Positions 9,554 through 20,816 of a DNA stretch of 55,054 nt are shown piece after piece. Below the pieces are notes generated by a model. It was not told where the DNA came from and did not search any database. It saw nothing but the letters and a program-made list of their open reading frames with translations. The DNA is taken from assembly GCF_000003815.2 (NCBI RefSeq), contig NC_049988.1, positions 2,632,707 through 2,687,760 on the forward strand, written 5' to 3'. The stretch comes from Branchiostoma floridae. Lineage: Eukaryota > Chordata > Leptocardii > Amphioxiformes > Branchiostomatidae. The position numbers and the translations under genes were made by a program. How positions within the stretch are numbered: the first letter of the stretch is position 1; each line of letters starts with the position of its first letter.

Positions 9554-10820
9554 AGGCGCACTATGTCCTTCTTATGACAGAATCATACCAAGTTTACTTG
9601 GGGAAAATTTGGCCACATCCAGATTGTGAGTTTTCCCAATTGTTTGGAAGATAAGATAGCAAGTATTGGAATGGTGATTCTGTCATAGAGGTAGACGATG
9701 TGCCAATAGAATATACTTAGATTTAATACCTATTACTTTTATATACAGGCACACAATGTCTTTCTTATGACAAAACAATACCAGGTTTATTTGGTGAAAA
9801 GTTGACAACATCCAGATTGTGAGTTATCCTGACTGTTTGGAAGATAGCAAGTATTCGAAAGTTGATTCATTCTGTTATAGAGGTAGACGCTGTACCATTA
9901 GAATATACATAGCTTTATTACTTATTACTTTTACAGTCAAACCTGTATTAGGGGCCACCTCTACAGAGGGGCCACCTGTCCATAGTGGCCACTTTTTGTC
10001 GGTCCCTTGGGTATTTTATCTACAAGTTGCCACCTCTATACAGAGGCCACCTGTCTATAGTGGCCAAATTTGTCCGGTCCCTTGAGTGGCCACTATAGAC
10101 AGGTTTGACTGTATATACAGGCACACAATGTCCTTCGTATGACATAATCATACCAGTTTTACTGGTGAAAAGTTGACAACATCCAGATTGTGAGTTTTCC
10201 TGAGTGTTAGGAAGATAGCAAGTATTAGAATGGTGATTCTGTCATAGAGGTAGACGATGTGCCAATAGAATATGCTTAGATTTAATACCTATTACTTTTA
10301 TATACAGGCACACAATGTCCTTCGTTTGACAGAATCATACCGAAGTTTACTTTGAAAAATGACCACAACCAAGTTATGAGTTCTGATTTTTTTAAAGATA
10401 GCAAGCATTCGAATGGTGATTCTGTCATAGAGGTAGACGCTGTGCTAGTAGAACATAGATTTATCATTTATAACTGCTGTTTTCATATAGAGGCACACAA
10501 TGTCCTTCTTATGACAGTGTCATATCAAGTTTACTTAGTGAAAAGTTGACAATATCCAGATTGGGAATTTCCTTGGATTATTTGGAAGACAGTAAGTGTT
10601 GGAATGGTAATTTTGTCATAGAGGTAGACGCTGTGTCATTAGAACATGCATAGCTTTATTACTTATTACTTTTATATACAGGCACACAATGTCCTTCTTA
10701 TGACAGATATAAAACCAATTTACTTGAGGAAAAGTTTTCCTGAGTGTTAGGAAGATAGCCATTATTGGAATGGTGATTCTGTAACAGAGGTAGACGCTGT
10801 GCCAATAGAATATCCATAGG
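9554..10820 (+). repeat. Tandem array of a ~190-bp unit, six copies
   Basis: Units starting at GGCACACAATGTCC recur near 9554, 9748, 10120, 10307, 10492 and 10681, spaced 185-194 bp after subtracting one insertion. Each contains GTTGACAACATCCAGATTG- and GTCATAGAGGTAGACG-like blocks. The third interval carries an inserted MITE (9934-10111). No reading frame is conserved between units. Confidence 0.9.
9934..10111. mobile_element. 178-bp MITE with CAGTCAAACCTG terminal repeats, nested in the tandem array
   Basis: The ends are CAGTCAAACCTG and its inverse CAGGTTTGACTG, flanked by TA on both sides. The other array copies show the empty site as TTTTA-TATACAGG, so the TA was duplicated on insertion. 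Interior is GGCCACCT-type subrepeats. TA target duplication fits a Tc1/mariner-type non-autonomous element. Confidence 0.88.
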
Positions 10821-12640
10821 TAACGATAAGTAAAAGGTAGACCCGAAGTCTTCACAGTTAAAAGTCTTTCGACTGTACATCAATGATATCAGCAGATTTG
10901 TAATATCATGTCATGCAAATATGGATGTTGGATGGAGATGCTGAAGACCAAGAGAAATGGAAAGAACCAGATGTATGGTAACATAGCAAACCAACGTGTC
11001 ATTCATAACCACATTAAATGATAAATGTCTGTTAAATGACAATGAAATGACTGGGGAAAATTATGGTTATGTCAAAGTCGTGTAAAGGGAAACAGCTAAA
11101 GTAGTGCTTTGTTTATTGAACTGAATGTCGTTTCTTCCGTTCCCCAAAGGTAAATACAAGAACAACAACAACAACAACAATTATGACAGAAATGTTACTA
11201 TCGAACAATGTAACAATGAAACCGTTACCAACATTGTTTTATCTGCTGTATGTCATCGAGACTAGAGATGTTAAGGAAGTGAAATTTATGTGCTTTTTTG
11301 TTTATTCTAATAAAATAAAATTGCTATCGCTAAATGAGCTTCTGTGATCTTTGAATAGTTTGTAAGTGTGCCAGTATGATTGAGTGTGTTTACATGAGGC
11401 AAATGAATAAATCTGGCCCAAGGGAAATTATGAATACAAGAGAATATGTATACTTGAGTGAAACTTACTGTTAATCTCTACGTTTAAGATTAATATAATT
11501 CAGAAGGAATAGTTATTTAAACGTATCATCACAAATATGAAAAAAATTAAATCAAAGCAATCTGCTGTTTAACATTTATCTAATCACAAAAGAGTCGTAT
11601 ATAATGTAATATAAATGAGTGACCAAAACATTATGGGAAAAGAAGTCCTTTACAATGCATCCGGATTACAAAGGCCCATCACTGTTTATGTAGATTAGGT
11701 CCTGACTTGTATTTATTATATTCTTACGTCAATCATCTCAAAACCTACCCATCTGGCCCTAATCATTAAAGGTCTTTGATTCCTCTTGAAGTGTCATTTT
11801 CATGTGCTTTCAAGTATAGTCCCACTGCAGTTCCAGAAAAACCGCTAGGGGAACAAAACACATATTATTACGTCTTCACGAGCCCAGGAACTATATTTTC
11901 TGACAATTGTTTAAAACAAGAAATTCTGACTAATTAGGCATTCTTCTGCATCACTGGAGGAAGTGGGTAGCCACAATTTAAATCATACGTTTGGTCGACC
12001 TACATATAAACCAAATTTCATTACAATTCCTCCGTAGCTTCTTCAACAATGGCCAAGACGTTCATAGACTTAATTGTAAGTCACCACTGTAACACATTTC
12101 AGGTCATTTGGGTCTAATCCTATGTTACAGGAACCCAAATTATAAATCAAGGGTGCAAAAGAGCAATAATAATTCTTTTAGCATTTTTTCAGTTCAAAGT
12201 CAAATACACAAACACATGATATCGGTGATACATTTGATACACATCTTATTTTTCATAACTTAAACAGTAACTATATTTGGTCTTGATATGACACCGCAAA
12301 ATGACGAAAATTGATGCTTGCTTGGATGCAATCCTGATAATAAAGTCCGTTTGGCTTCATTGTTATTGGGGATCTTGACAAAAGATCCATTCTCATGAAC
12401 CAAAGGCGTTGCCTGGCAGTCCTTACTATCTCTGCACTAATCTTTAACCATAGAAGATTCATGGATCGTAAGTGTCGCCTAGCGATCCATACCAGAACTG
12501 CAACTATCCAGTATCAAAGAGTTTTCACCTTCCAACTGGATGTGGACTGCTTCTTTAACCTTTCTATGCATATTTTCCTTGCGTGGTTCATGGTCAATAA
12601 TCTTAATGGTGTCAGAGATAGGTTTGGTCGTTACAATGTG
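10821..12640. other. No gene seen
   Basis: AT-rich intergenic DNA with an AAC microsatellite at about 11157-11181. Small open frames have no recognisable domain or splice context. Confidence 0.5.
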
Positions 12641-12649
12641 GCGCGATTG

Positions 12650-12652
12650 GAG

Positions 12653-12700
<48 letters not shown>

Positions 12701-12962
12701 ACGAGAGAGAAAACGAGAGAGAGAGAATGCGCGTACTTTAAAAGTGCTGCTTGTTCCTAATATAATGATTTGCGATGCCTTGTTTCTATCGTACCAAGGC
12801 TGACTATTGCAGGCTTAGTATTGTAGAGGACGCTTTTAAACACACACACACATGCACACGTACACACAAACACATCCATAAATATATAGGTAATTGCACA
12901 TATTCACGAACACACACACAAACACAGATACACACACGCACACACATAGAGAGAGAGAGAGT
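12650..12962. repeat. Cluster of simple repeats: (TA)n, (GA)n, (CA)n
   Basis: TA units at about 12650-12678 pass straight into GA units, then CA-rich tracts at 12840-12945 and a second short GA run. Frames giving Arg-Glu or Thr-His runs here are artefacts. Confidence 0.95.
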
Positions 12963-13299
12963 TGAGTTGGGAAAAACCATTACAACTTAAATAGGGGGTA
13001 AATATTCAAAATAACTACTCCTTTCGCTCAAACACTACGTTGAACGTTGTATTATACATATGCAAAAAATATTTTCCACTCTTAACCATTTTAACTATAG
13101 AGACGGAGATTTGCTCGCATGACTCATGATTTCTACACGAGGTCATACCCCAGACTACAAGACAAGGACACTGTTTGTTTTGTCAAGGGTTCGTCACCGA
13201 GGTCAAAGAAGAAAGAAGCGGGTGGGTCTCCGGACCGACAATGGTAGGCATATAACTGGTAATTACAGGGTCGCGTAGCGAAACCCTGTTTTGTTTTTG

Positions 13300-13560
13300 C
13301 TGCCATCCATGAGTGCCGCCATGTTGAATTTTGACCACCCATGGGTGCCGCCATGTTGAATTTTGACGTCACAATCAGTGACCAATGGACTGCTGTTTCC
13401 ACACCTCTATTACTTATTCATTACTCTCTATTGCTTATTCATTACTCTCTATTATCATATAGCCAGATGGAGTTGGCCAATCAGAGGCCCCCATTTCCCA
13501 TGGGTTATCAGGCAGTAACCTCAAAAGTGGTCGGTTATTCTAATAACCGACCACTTTTTG
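13300..13560. repeat. Short tandem and inverted repeats
   Basis: A GTGCCGCCATGTTGAATTTTGAC unit is repeated at about 13312 and 13347, then two ATTACTTATTCATTACTCTCT-like units. A perfect foldback with 17-bp arms lies at 13523-13539 and 13542-13558 (AAAAGTGGTCGGTTATT) with a 2-bp spacer. Confidence 0.8.
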
Positions 13561-13969
13561 GACCGCACCATTATACAGGGGACAGTCATGGATTTTTTTT
13601 GTACTGTTGTTTGTGTGTAAACCATGCATAACTGTCAAAAATATTATGATTGATTGGTTATGTTAATTAGGGCTCCACATGGGGAATATAGGGATACTTG
13701 AAAAGGAATTATGCTGATTTTACACATTTTCATTATGGCTTTCTAACGTGATTAAGCCGGTACCTTCCTAAATCGCTTCATATATACGTACTTTGTCGTG
13801 CCCAAGTGAAAAGGCTCTGCATGGGGGGTACCAGGACTCCACTTAATACATGTAGTTTGTATTGCAAATAAGCCACATGTTGATGCTGATATGCTATCTC
13901 ACAAACAGATGATTAGTTAAAATTATTAGTTAAATGATGATGATGAAATAGTTTAATGTTTGTATTATA

Positions 13970-14849
13970 CAGTCAAACCTGCCCGAGCGACCACCTCTTC
14001 TCAGCGACCACCTGGCCAATTCGACCGCTTTTTCTCGGTCCCGATTTTTTTTGCCATTAACGTAAGCATTAAGTAACCTTTTCTCAACGACCACCTGGCC
14101 AACGCGACCGCGACCGGCCCAAATTGGGACCCAAAACGACCGCATCATTTTCAAAATTGAGGTTTTCATCGAATTTTTAAAGATAACTAGCACGATTCTT
14201 TGCCGAAATCGGCCAGTTTGCGTCGGACTTTGACTGCCTTTACGATGTTATGTTTAGAATAGATAAATATGGCGGCGGTCAATGGGTGGGTCACATGTCT
14301 ACTGTAATATGGGAGGAAATTTCGTTGTAAGAAAATCTGAATTTAGTTGTTACAGAAGTTTTTTTTTTAAAATCTATATCATTATAAAGTGAACGAATGC
14401 TGAAACGTTTATAGCCTCATACTTTTTTAAGAAAGATCTGTGTAGCTCATACCTTTTTAAGAAAGATCTGTGTGAGTGCTTGTGTCCAACTGAACTGTAC
14501 ATTCACCCGTGGGTAAGTACGCTATCGGGACGTACCGGGCATCGAATTTTAAAGGTGCACAGTAGTTATTTCAGATACGGCGATCAAGAACACGACGCAT
14601 AAAGGCTTGTATGGTAACTGACAACATCAAAGTTCCATTACTGTCTAAAACGTTAGTGAACAAATATTGAGCTTTAAAACGCTTCTTTGCGCACGTGCAG
14701 TATGCTTGCTATTTGCCATTTAACACAACAGAAACCATTTATACTTTGCATCGGGCATGTTTTGAGTCGATACTCTTCTCAGCGACCACCTGTCCAAATC
14801 GACCGTTTTTTCCGGTCCCCCGGGTGGTCGTCTTGGGCAGGTTTGACTG
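13970..14849. mobile_element. 880-bp element with CAGTCAAACCTG terminal repeats
   Basis: It starts CAGTCAAACCTGCCC and ends GGGCAGGTTTGACTG, flanked by TA on each side, as in the 178-bp element. Subterminal GCGACCACCT blocks occur at both ends. The interior holds no transposase frame. Confidence 0.85.
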
Positions 14850-14976
14850 TATATAGACACTATCGTACAATATATATATTGCAAATGTATTTTTATGTAA
14901 TGTATTAAAGTGTTTATTTGTTATAAAGGAATTTGTGTGAAATAACTGTCAGTTGGATAGGCTATATGATAATAAC

Positions 14977-15104
14977 GTTAATGCCCCGCCTTATCCTCGG
15001 TGTATATGGTGAGATAATCCCTGGTCACTCGGTGGTTTATTCGGTGGTTATCGCACCTGACCAGGGATTATCTCACCATATACACCTCGGGGCGGGGCAT
15101 TAAC
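14977..15104. mobile_element. Foldback element
   Basis: Outer arms GTTAATGCCCCGCC / GGCGGGGCATTAAC and an inner perfect 29-bp arm pair (14999-15027 and 15058-15086). A diverged relative is at about 35731-35868. Confidence 0.88.
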
Positions 15105-15369
15105 CCTTTATTATTTTTCATTACATCTCTATTACTAATTCACAAGCTACCAAATTCATTGTTTAACCATCATCATGTCAAGCTATATAAAGGGGCAAGA
15201 CTCTTGTGCACTTTGGTTTGTGGGTTTGTCAAATTGTGCCAAAATGATATTGAATAACGTTTGGTCAAGACCTAAGTGCTATCAATATGTAAGGACGAAG
15301 ATGAGTTATTTTTCTGATTTGACGGAATATATGTTGTCATTCCATTTGAATAGATAATTGCTATAATTG

Positions 15370-15690
15370 CTAGGTAGTGTATCTTTGATGGAGCTCATTA
15401 TCATAATTTCAGCAAATGAAAATTACCAATACAGCCTTACTGTTAAATGGTAGGTGTTTAATATTTTCGTCAAATCTAACTGTTATCATTAAGATTACCA
15501 TGAGATGTGAAATTTATGCAAATGAGGCAATAATTTGCATATCAATTTCAAAATTATAAAAAGCTGTTACACTTTTGATATTCATACCATATGTTCCTTA
15601 AAGTAGAGAGGAATGTAGCAACATGTTAATTATGCAAATTTTGACGATCATCTGCATAATTTATGAAGGCAACGTGCCAGTTAAATAAGG
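15370..15690. repeat. Dispersed repeat with ATGCAAAT/ATTTGCAT motifs
   Basis: The stretch ATGCAAATGAGG...ATTTGCATA resembles parts of 30490-31575, 36990-37510 and 48660-48950. Diverged; borders unclear. Confidence 0.5.
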
Positions 15691-15790
15691 CAAGTTTTCT
15701 TACGTGCACTGTTTTCTGTTTGGTCGAGCGTCCCTTGCACCTCGAGTGTACGTGTGTCTCAAGTACTTAGAACTTGCTGAATGAGGGGGT

Positions 15791-15885
15791 TGTTCAGGTG
15801 GGGCTAGTCCATTTCTTATTGCTGGAGGGTCTATTCAGGTGGGGACAGTCCATTTCTTCGTGCAGAAGGGACTGTTTAGGTGGGC
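15791..15885 (+). repeat. Short direct repeat
   Basis: TTCAGGTGGGG..AGTCCATTTCTT occurs twice about 54 bp apart, with a partial third copy (TTTAGGTGGGCCTG). Confidence 0.75.
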
Positions 15886-16586
15886 CTGTATATGTTCACA
15901 TCAGCCTTTTATCATTACCTAGCTAGAATTTCATCTGGCATAAATTACACTTAAAAGCGACCCTGTGTGTATGTGTGACAGTACACATATTTATCTCTAG
16001 TTTGTTTATTGGTTGATCATTTTTTTTTCTATCATACTCCGTGTTCGACAACAATTTTAAATATTGTTCAGTTAAACCCAAGAAAACCCCGAGAAGCAAT
16101 GCAGGTTCGCATGTTTGTATGTTACTTTTTCATCGTGATATTTTGTCTGTAGCCGACGTAGACTCGTGAGTTTGATCTTCTCGGAGTTTTCCTGCATTTC
16201 TTTAAGTGCCGTGGGTTTCAAGTAAACGTGATCTAAATCTGGCTTTTAAACAAGGGACATAGGATAAACTAACATAACATCTAACATGTCCACTTAAAAC
16301 AGGTGGCAGAATGTCAGTCAGATTAAAACCGTCCAGAACCAGGTCAAAACTTAGTTCTACCGAATACGGACCACATTTTGAACCATATTTGTAGCCTGTT
16401 GAAACCAATTCTATTCGCCCTGCGATTTCTCGATTACTTTTTATTGCTGACAATGTCCTAATCATTCATAAGGAACTGGAGGATCGTCCTTGTAACGCAT
16501 GGTATCTTCAAATCTTATATTGATATAGAGTGCCGATTTTAAAGGCCAGGGTAAAGGTAAACCTGTTCAACAACTCCGCGTCCCTT

Positions 16587-17070
16587 AGGGTCTCATTGAT
16601 GAGTTTCTTCTTCCCATAGACTTCTATGTTATAATTCGTGGTTTAAATGGGCGCGTTCATAATGAAGCTACGTGAAATTTCAGCAGATTTTTCATTCTTT
16701 GTCGAGCACATTTACCCTATATCGTGGGAAAAAATTGCCAATGTAAACTATACGTAGAAACTTTTTTTATAGCAATTACAAACTACGATTAGTCAATCCC
16801 CACAAAAGGCACTTTTTCGCTGCTATTGTACAACCGCACCACTCAGAACCCACGACTGTGTACCTCCGATCTAGCGCGCGGCTGCCAAACTTTACCTGCT
16901 TATTTCTTCAGTTAGAAACAAAATTTCACCAATCTAACTTTTGATATCAGTTCCGCTGGCTAAAAGGGAATTTCTCACCGTTAAAAACATGCGTCTATAC
17001 AGCCGTTCAGTTTTTGGCTCGGATCTCTTTTAGGGTCCCCACTAGCGGAGTAATACATCAATGAGACCTT
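16587..17070. mobile_element. ~484-bp TIR element, copy 1
   Basis: Bounded by GGTCTCATTGATG and CATCAATGAGACC inverted ends. About 99 percent identical by eye to copy 2 at 17956-18415 and clearly related to copy 3 at 46346-46807. No transposase frame. Confidence 0.88.
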
Positions 17071-17792
17071 AAGTTTAATGTATTATTGAAAATATCTATC
17101 AAAAGAAAGAATGTCGTTTTCTCCATCATCTCTGAAAGTTTGGGTGTCTTACGGTAATGAATTAGCCTCTGGGAGGTAATTAAGTACGAGATCATGATAG
17201 GCATGAAAGCGCCACCTAGCGGCGGACAAAGGCCAAAGTGCAAAGGCGTCGAGACTGACGCTTTTGACGTGTAGCAAAGACTCATTAGATCAGTCTGTGT
17301 ATGAGTTTGACTGAGTAGTGTTCTCTTTGTGACTTTGTCTTTGTTTAATCGGAATATATCTCAGAGAATAGTCGTGTAAGTGATATCAGCACGACAGGCA
17401 CGACGAGATTCATCCTGATCTTTCTACGTAAAATAAACGGTTCTATAGAGGATCGGGTGAAGGTACTATAGCTCATAAAGTCAAAACAGAGCTTAACGAC
17501 TAGAAATTAATGTTAGCTGCGTTTCAAGCTCCCTTATACCAGAGGCGGGCAAGCCGAACTGAGCCTTTCTGATTGGCCTCTTATAGGTGTCGCCTAGCCC
17601 GGGGTTTGGGGGGGGGGTGTTGGAGGGGCGTTCGAGAGAAGGCGGCGATTGCAAAAAATAACTTGGATGTAGTTTGCCTCAAGAAAGATAGCTTTAGAAC
17701 CTTAGTCCTCTTTCAAATGGCTTCTATATCCAGTAGAGTGTGATACAAGAAAAATAACAATAGTAACGCCCCTTGGAAATGTAGACCCGTCC

Positions 17793-17806
17793 GTTACCAT
17801 GGTAAC
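17793..17806. promoter_or_regulatory. Palindromic X-box-like (RFX-type) site
   Basis: GTTACCATGGTAAC matches the RFX consensus GTHNYYATRRNAAC on both strands and sits inside an 18-bp perfect palindrome (17791-17808). It is 3 kb upstream of gene C, so any regulatory role is speculative. Confidence 0.3.
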
Positions 17807-17955
17807 GGAAATAGGTACACGGCGTAATCTGCAGCCAAAAAATGCGGGGTGGCGCCCGGTTATAAACCCTTTTCAAATTTTTGCTCCAGTGCTATTCCTT
17901 GATTTTTTATGAATATTTTTCATTTTTATTTAAGTTTAATGTATTATTGAAAATA

Positions 17956-18415
17956 TTCCCATAGACTTCTATGTTATAATTCGTGGTTTAAATGGGCGCG
18001 TTCATAATGAAGCTACGTGAAATTTCAGCAGATTTTTCATTCTTTGTCGAGCACATTTACCCTATATCGTGGGAAAAAATTGCCAATGTAAACTATACGT
18101 AGAAACTTTTTTTATAGCAATTACAAACTACGATTAGTCAATCCCCACAAAAGGCACTTTTTCGCTGCTATTGTACAACCGCACCACTCAGAACCCACGA
18201 CTGTGTACCTCCGATCTAGCGCGTGGCTGCCAAACTTTACCTGCTTATTTCTTCAGTTAGAAACAAAATTTCACCAATCTAACTTTTGATATCAGTTCCG
18301 CTGGCTAAAAGGGAATTTCTCACCGCTAAAAACATGCGTCTATACAGCCGTTCAGTTTTTGGCTCGGATCTCTTTTAGGGTCCCCACTAGCGGAGTAATA
18401 CATCAATGAGACCTT
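17956..18415. mobile_element. ~460-bp TIR element, copy 2, left end missing
   Basis: Matches copy 1 from TTCCCATAGACTTC to the right end CATCAATGAGACCTT but lacks the left ~25 bp including the left TIR. The 27 bp to its left (17930-17956) equal the 27 bp at and after the right end of copy 1 (17069-17095). Confidence 0.88.
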
Positions 18416-18534
18416 AGGCTTCGAGGCAAATTCTTCTTGTGTATACAGCCCATCATGGCGCCTACGTACGTTGATGCATGCGAGCTACACGTAAGGCGGG
18501 GGAGGCAGATTTGATTACACAGCCAAAACATGGT

Positions 18535-18615
18535 CTCAAGGTTAACATCTGCGGTCGGTGTTTCCGAGCAAGCATTGGACTAGTTAACCACGCCCGGACT
18601 GATTCTGAACGCTAG
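18535..18615 (+). mobile_element. Small LINE remnant with a C2H2-like finger
   Basis: The + strand reads VNICGRCFRASIGLVNHART followed by a TAG a few codons later. C-x2-C-x-F-x-S-x-I-G-L-x2-H-x-R-T is the form often found near the C-terminus of LINE ORF2 proteins. No other coding sequence is visible around it. It lies just after the second copy of the 460-bp TIR element. Confidence 0.5.
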
Positions 18616-19159
18616 GTCCTCACCGATACCCGAGGGACGAGTTTTACGAAAACACCCCTGCCTCTTTGTAAATTATTTGCGCGGACCTGAAGGGAAAACA
18701 GTGTATCATCACTCTGTAACGTCCGCGACCCTTGACACGATTAGTTTATCTTTGCAACACCTTGCCTCGTTTGTTATCCCAGCTCTCTTTCTTTTCACAG
18801 GCACTTATCTCATAGCTTTAATCACAGGTAATTTACATGAATTAATTCTTATAATGCAAATCAATCTCAATAGCTTAAGAGTAATGTTTATAGATCCAAT
18901 TTTTTTTATATTACTTCAAAACATGCGACATACTTAACTTAAAAGTTAGAAATATCGATAGATATCAATAACTAAACTGAGTCTTCATTTGCAAGATTAG
19001 TGATAGATATAGTATAATTCGATAATCAATAATGACAGGAATTTCATATCTATAGCATAGTCAAGGAGGAAGTCACGAAATAACATGTAAATATTTCTAA
19101 AGATTCAGCGTTTTCTCTTCTTACGGATTTTTACTGATTGTTGCCTGACCGAACTTCTT

Positions 19160-19401
19160 GTGGAGGTCAAGGTTGTTGTGTGGAAAGTGCTTTCTATTGA
19201 CCTTGACATCACCCTTGTCCGGCAAAAACAGTCTGGGTACAGGGAAACACAAGCCAGGTGTGAGGAACTTTCCTCACTGCATTTCAGAGCAGTATTCGAA
19301 AGACGATTCATTTCAAAGCTCAAGCGGAGTGTTCACCAGCTTCTAAGATCTCTACTTGTGTGGGGGCGCACGCGTATCGAGTCTACACATTCCACAGGCA
19401 A
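19160..19401 (+). CDS. Uncharacterised possible exon
   Basis: An open frame (VKVVVWKVLSIDLDI onwards, basic C-terminal helix RRFISKLKRSVHQLLRSLLV) ends at AGGCAAG|GTAAGG, a good donor. There is no clear acceptor and no matching exon nearby, and I do not recognise a family. Noted because composition is protein-like and the donor is strong. Confidence 0.15.
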
Positions 19402-19855
19402 GGTAAGGTATTTGAAGATTAAGAAAACAATGGGAGATTACGTAGAAAAGTTTCATTGATTGCCGGCATGCATTATTTTCCCTGGGCTTTTATCAGTGAT
19501 ATAAAAAAATGTTTTTCTTCCGTACAGATGCATTATAAAATATGGGAATTAGGAAAGCATGCTATACATTTTTGTATCGGGTTGTGCTTTATGGTGCTGA
19601 AATGGTATTTTTTTATATAGAAGCTGACGATGAAAGTAAACCGGGGAGGGGATCGCTCGAGGGGATGAGTTGCTTTTTGTCTGAGTCTTGTATTTACCAT
19701 ACATTCAAGGGGGTAATGGGGAAGCTTAGCTACGTAAAATGTCTTGTACGTAATGGTGAGGTTAGCAAATCCCGATAGTCATCAGGTTTGTGTATCTCTC
19801 TTTAGTATCCTATAGCTAGAAAACCCTAAAAATGCCCGGGGCTCAAATAGCCCGA

Positions 19856-19957
19856 TATCCAGCCGTATTACAGCTCTCGAGACGGAGTCTCCTCTGTCTT
19901 CTCCGCGTACTTGCTGAGAGAACAGAAGAGACTCGGGAGCTGTAATACGGCTGGATA
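19856..19957. repeat. Foldback element with 21-bp arms
   Basis: Arms at 19856-19876 and 19937-19957 are perfect inverses (TATCCAGCCGTATTACAGCTC); the 60-bp loop contains CTGTTCTCTC/GAGAGAACAG-like internal pairing. Confidence 0.88.
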
Positions 19958-20450
19958 CCAGGCTAGGGCTCAAATGGTCTGCCTCATTCCCACATCTGGT
20001 TTTCATTCCGTCATCAAGAAGGGCCGACTGGAAGAGTGGAGGATGGCTAAGGCACGGTTCACTCATCATTGTAGTGTCATTCTCAAAGCAATATCATAGA
20101 ACTTCAGCTTCTTCATTTTATGTGATACGTACACTTTGCAAGAAACTTTGCATCGATGATATTATAAAACCCATTATCTAGTTTAACCGGTTGTTAACGG
20201 GCATTTTTTAGGAAAATTGTTAATTTCGGTTCTGACCATGTATTTTAATGGATTTCTTGCTACATTACTGCTATTGATTATAAAACATACATAAATTATG
20301 CTCATTTATGACGTCAGCTACTATCCAAAACGCCGGACCAGTGGTAATTACTGTGCGATGTCTTTTGCGATTGTTAAAAAAAATGTATATTTGAACATTC
20401 AAGTGGGCGGATCCAAGATAGCGGACCCAATTGGTATCTTAAACATGTAT

Positions 20451-20618
20451 GACGTCATTTTGACGTCATTGATGTTTTTATTGACAAGAGAAGTCGTAGT
20501 AGATATCATTTCTCTGTTATTCACACATATTTGCAGCATGCCTTGAAGTTTTCTGGGAATATCCTTTTTATGGTTCCAGCCATTATAATCACATTTATGA
20601 CATCATTCTGACGTCATT
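20451..20618. promoter_or_regulatory. CRE-like sites upstream of gene C
   Basis: TGACGTCATTTTGACGTCAT at about 20450-20470 gives two TGACGTCA boxes 11 bp apart, and another TGACGTCA is near 20610. They lie 200-370 bp before the gene C ATG. CREB/ATF use is inference. Confidence 0.3.
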
Positions 20619-20816
20619 GTTCGGTAAAATAACACGAGAAACACTCATAACGTCTTCATAATTCTCTGAAAGTTTTGTGGCAATGTAATAAGTTGTTTAG
20701 GAGTTACAGGAGTTAGAATGGGTAGGCGTCTCAGATTGACCAAAAAGCCCACTCTGAATAGGGTTAAATCAGAAAACTTATACCTGATTCTCTGTTCCCA
20801 TCTATAGTTTTGCAAA

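Larger units (their letters stand above)
18616..20816. other. Gene C upstream region; no firm gene
   Basis: Contains a foldback with 21-bp perfect arms at 19856-19876 and 19937-19957, and TGACGTCA-type boxes at about 20451-20471 and 20610 as part of a diverged direct repeat, 200-370 bp before the gene C start codon. A TATA box or other core promoter cannot be assigned. Confidence 0.5.

Noticed and set aside
12540-12990. Frames with Arg-Glu, Ile-Tyr or Thr-His runs
   Set aside because: They are translations of GA, TA and CA microsatellites.
18677-18937. 86-codon + frame with hydrophobic segments
   Set aside because: No splice sites, domain or neighbours in support; AT-rich chance frame.
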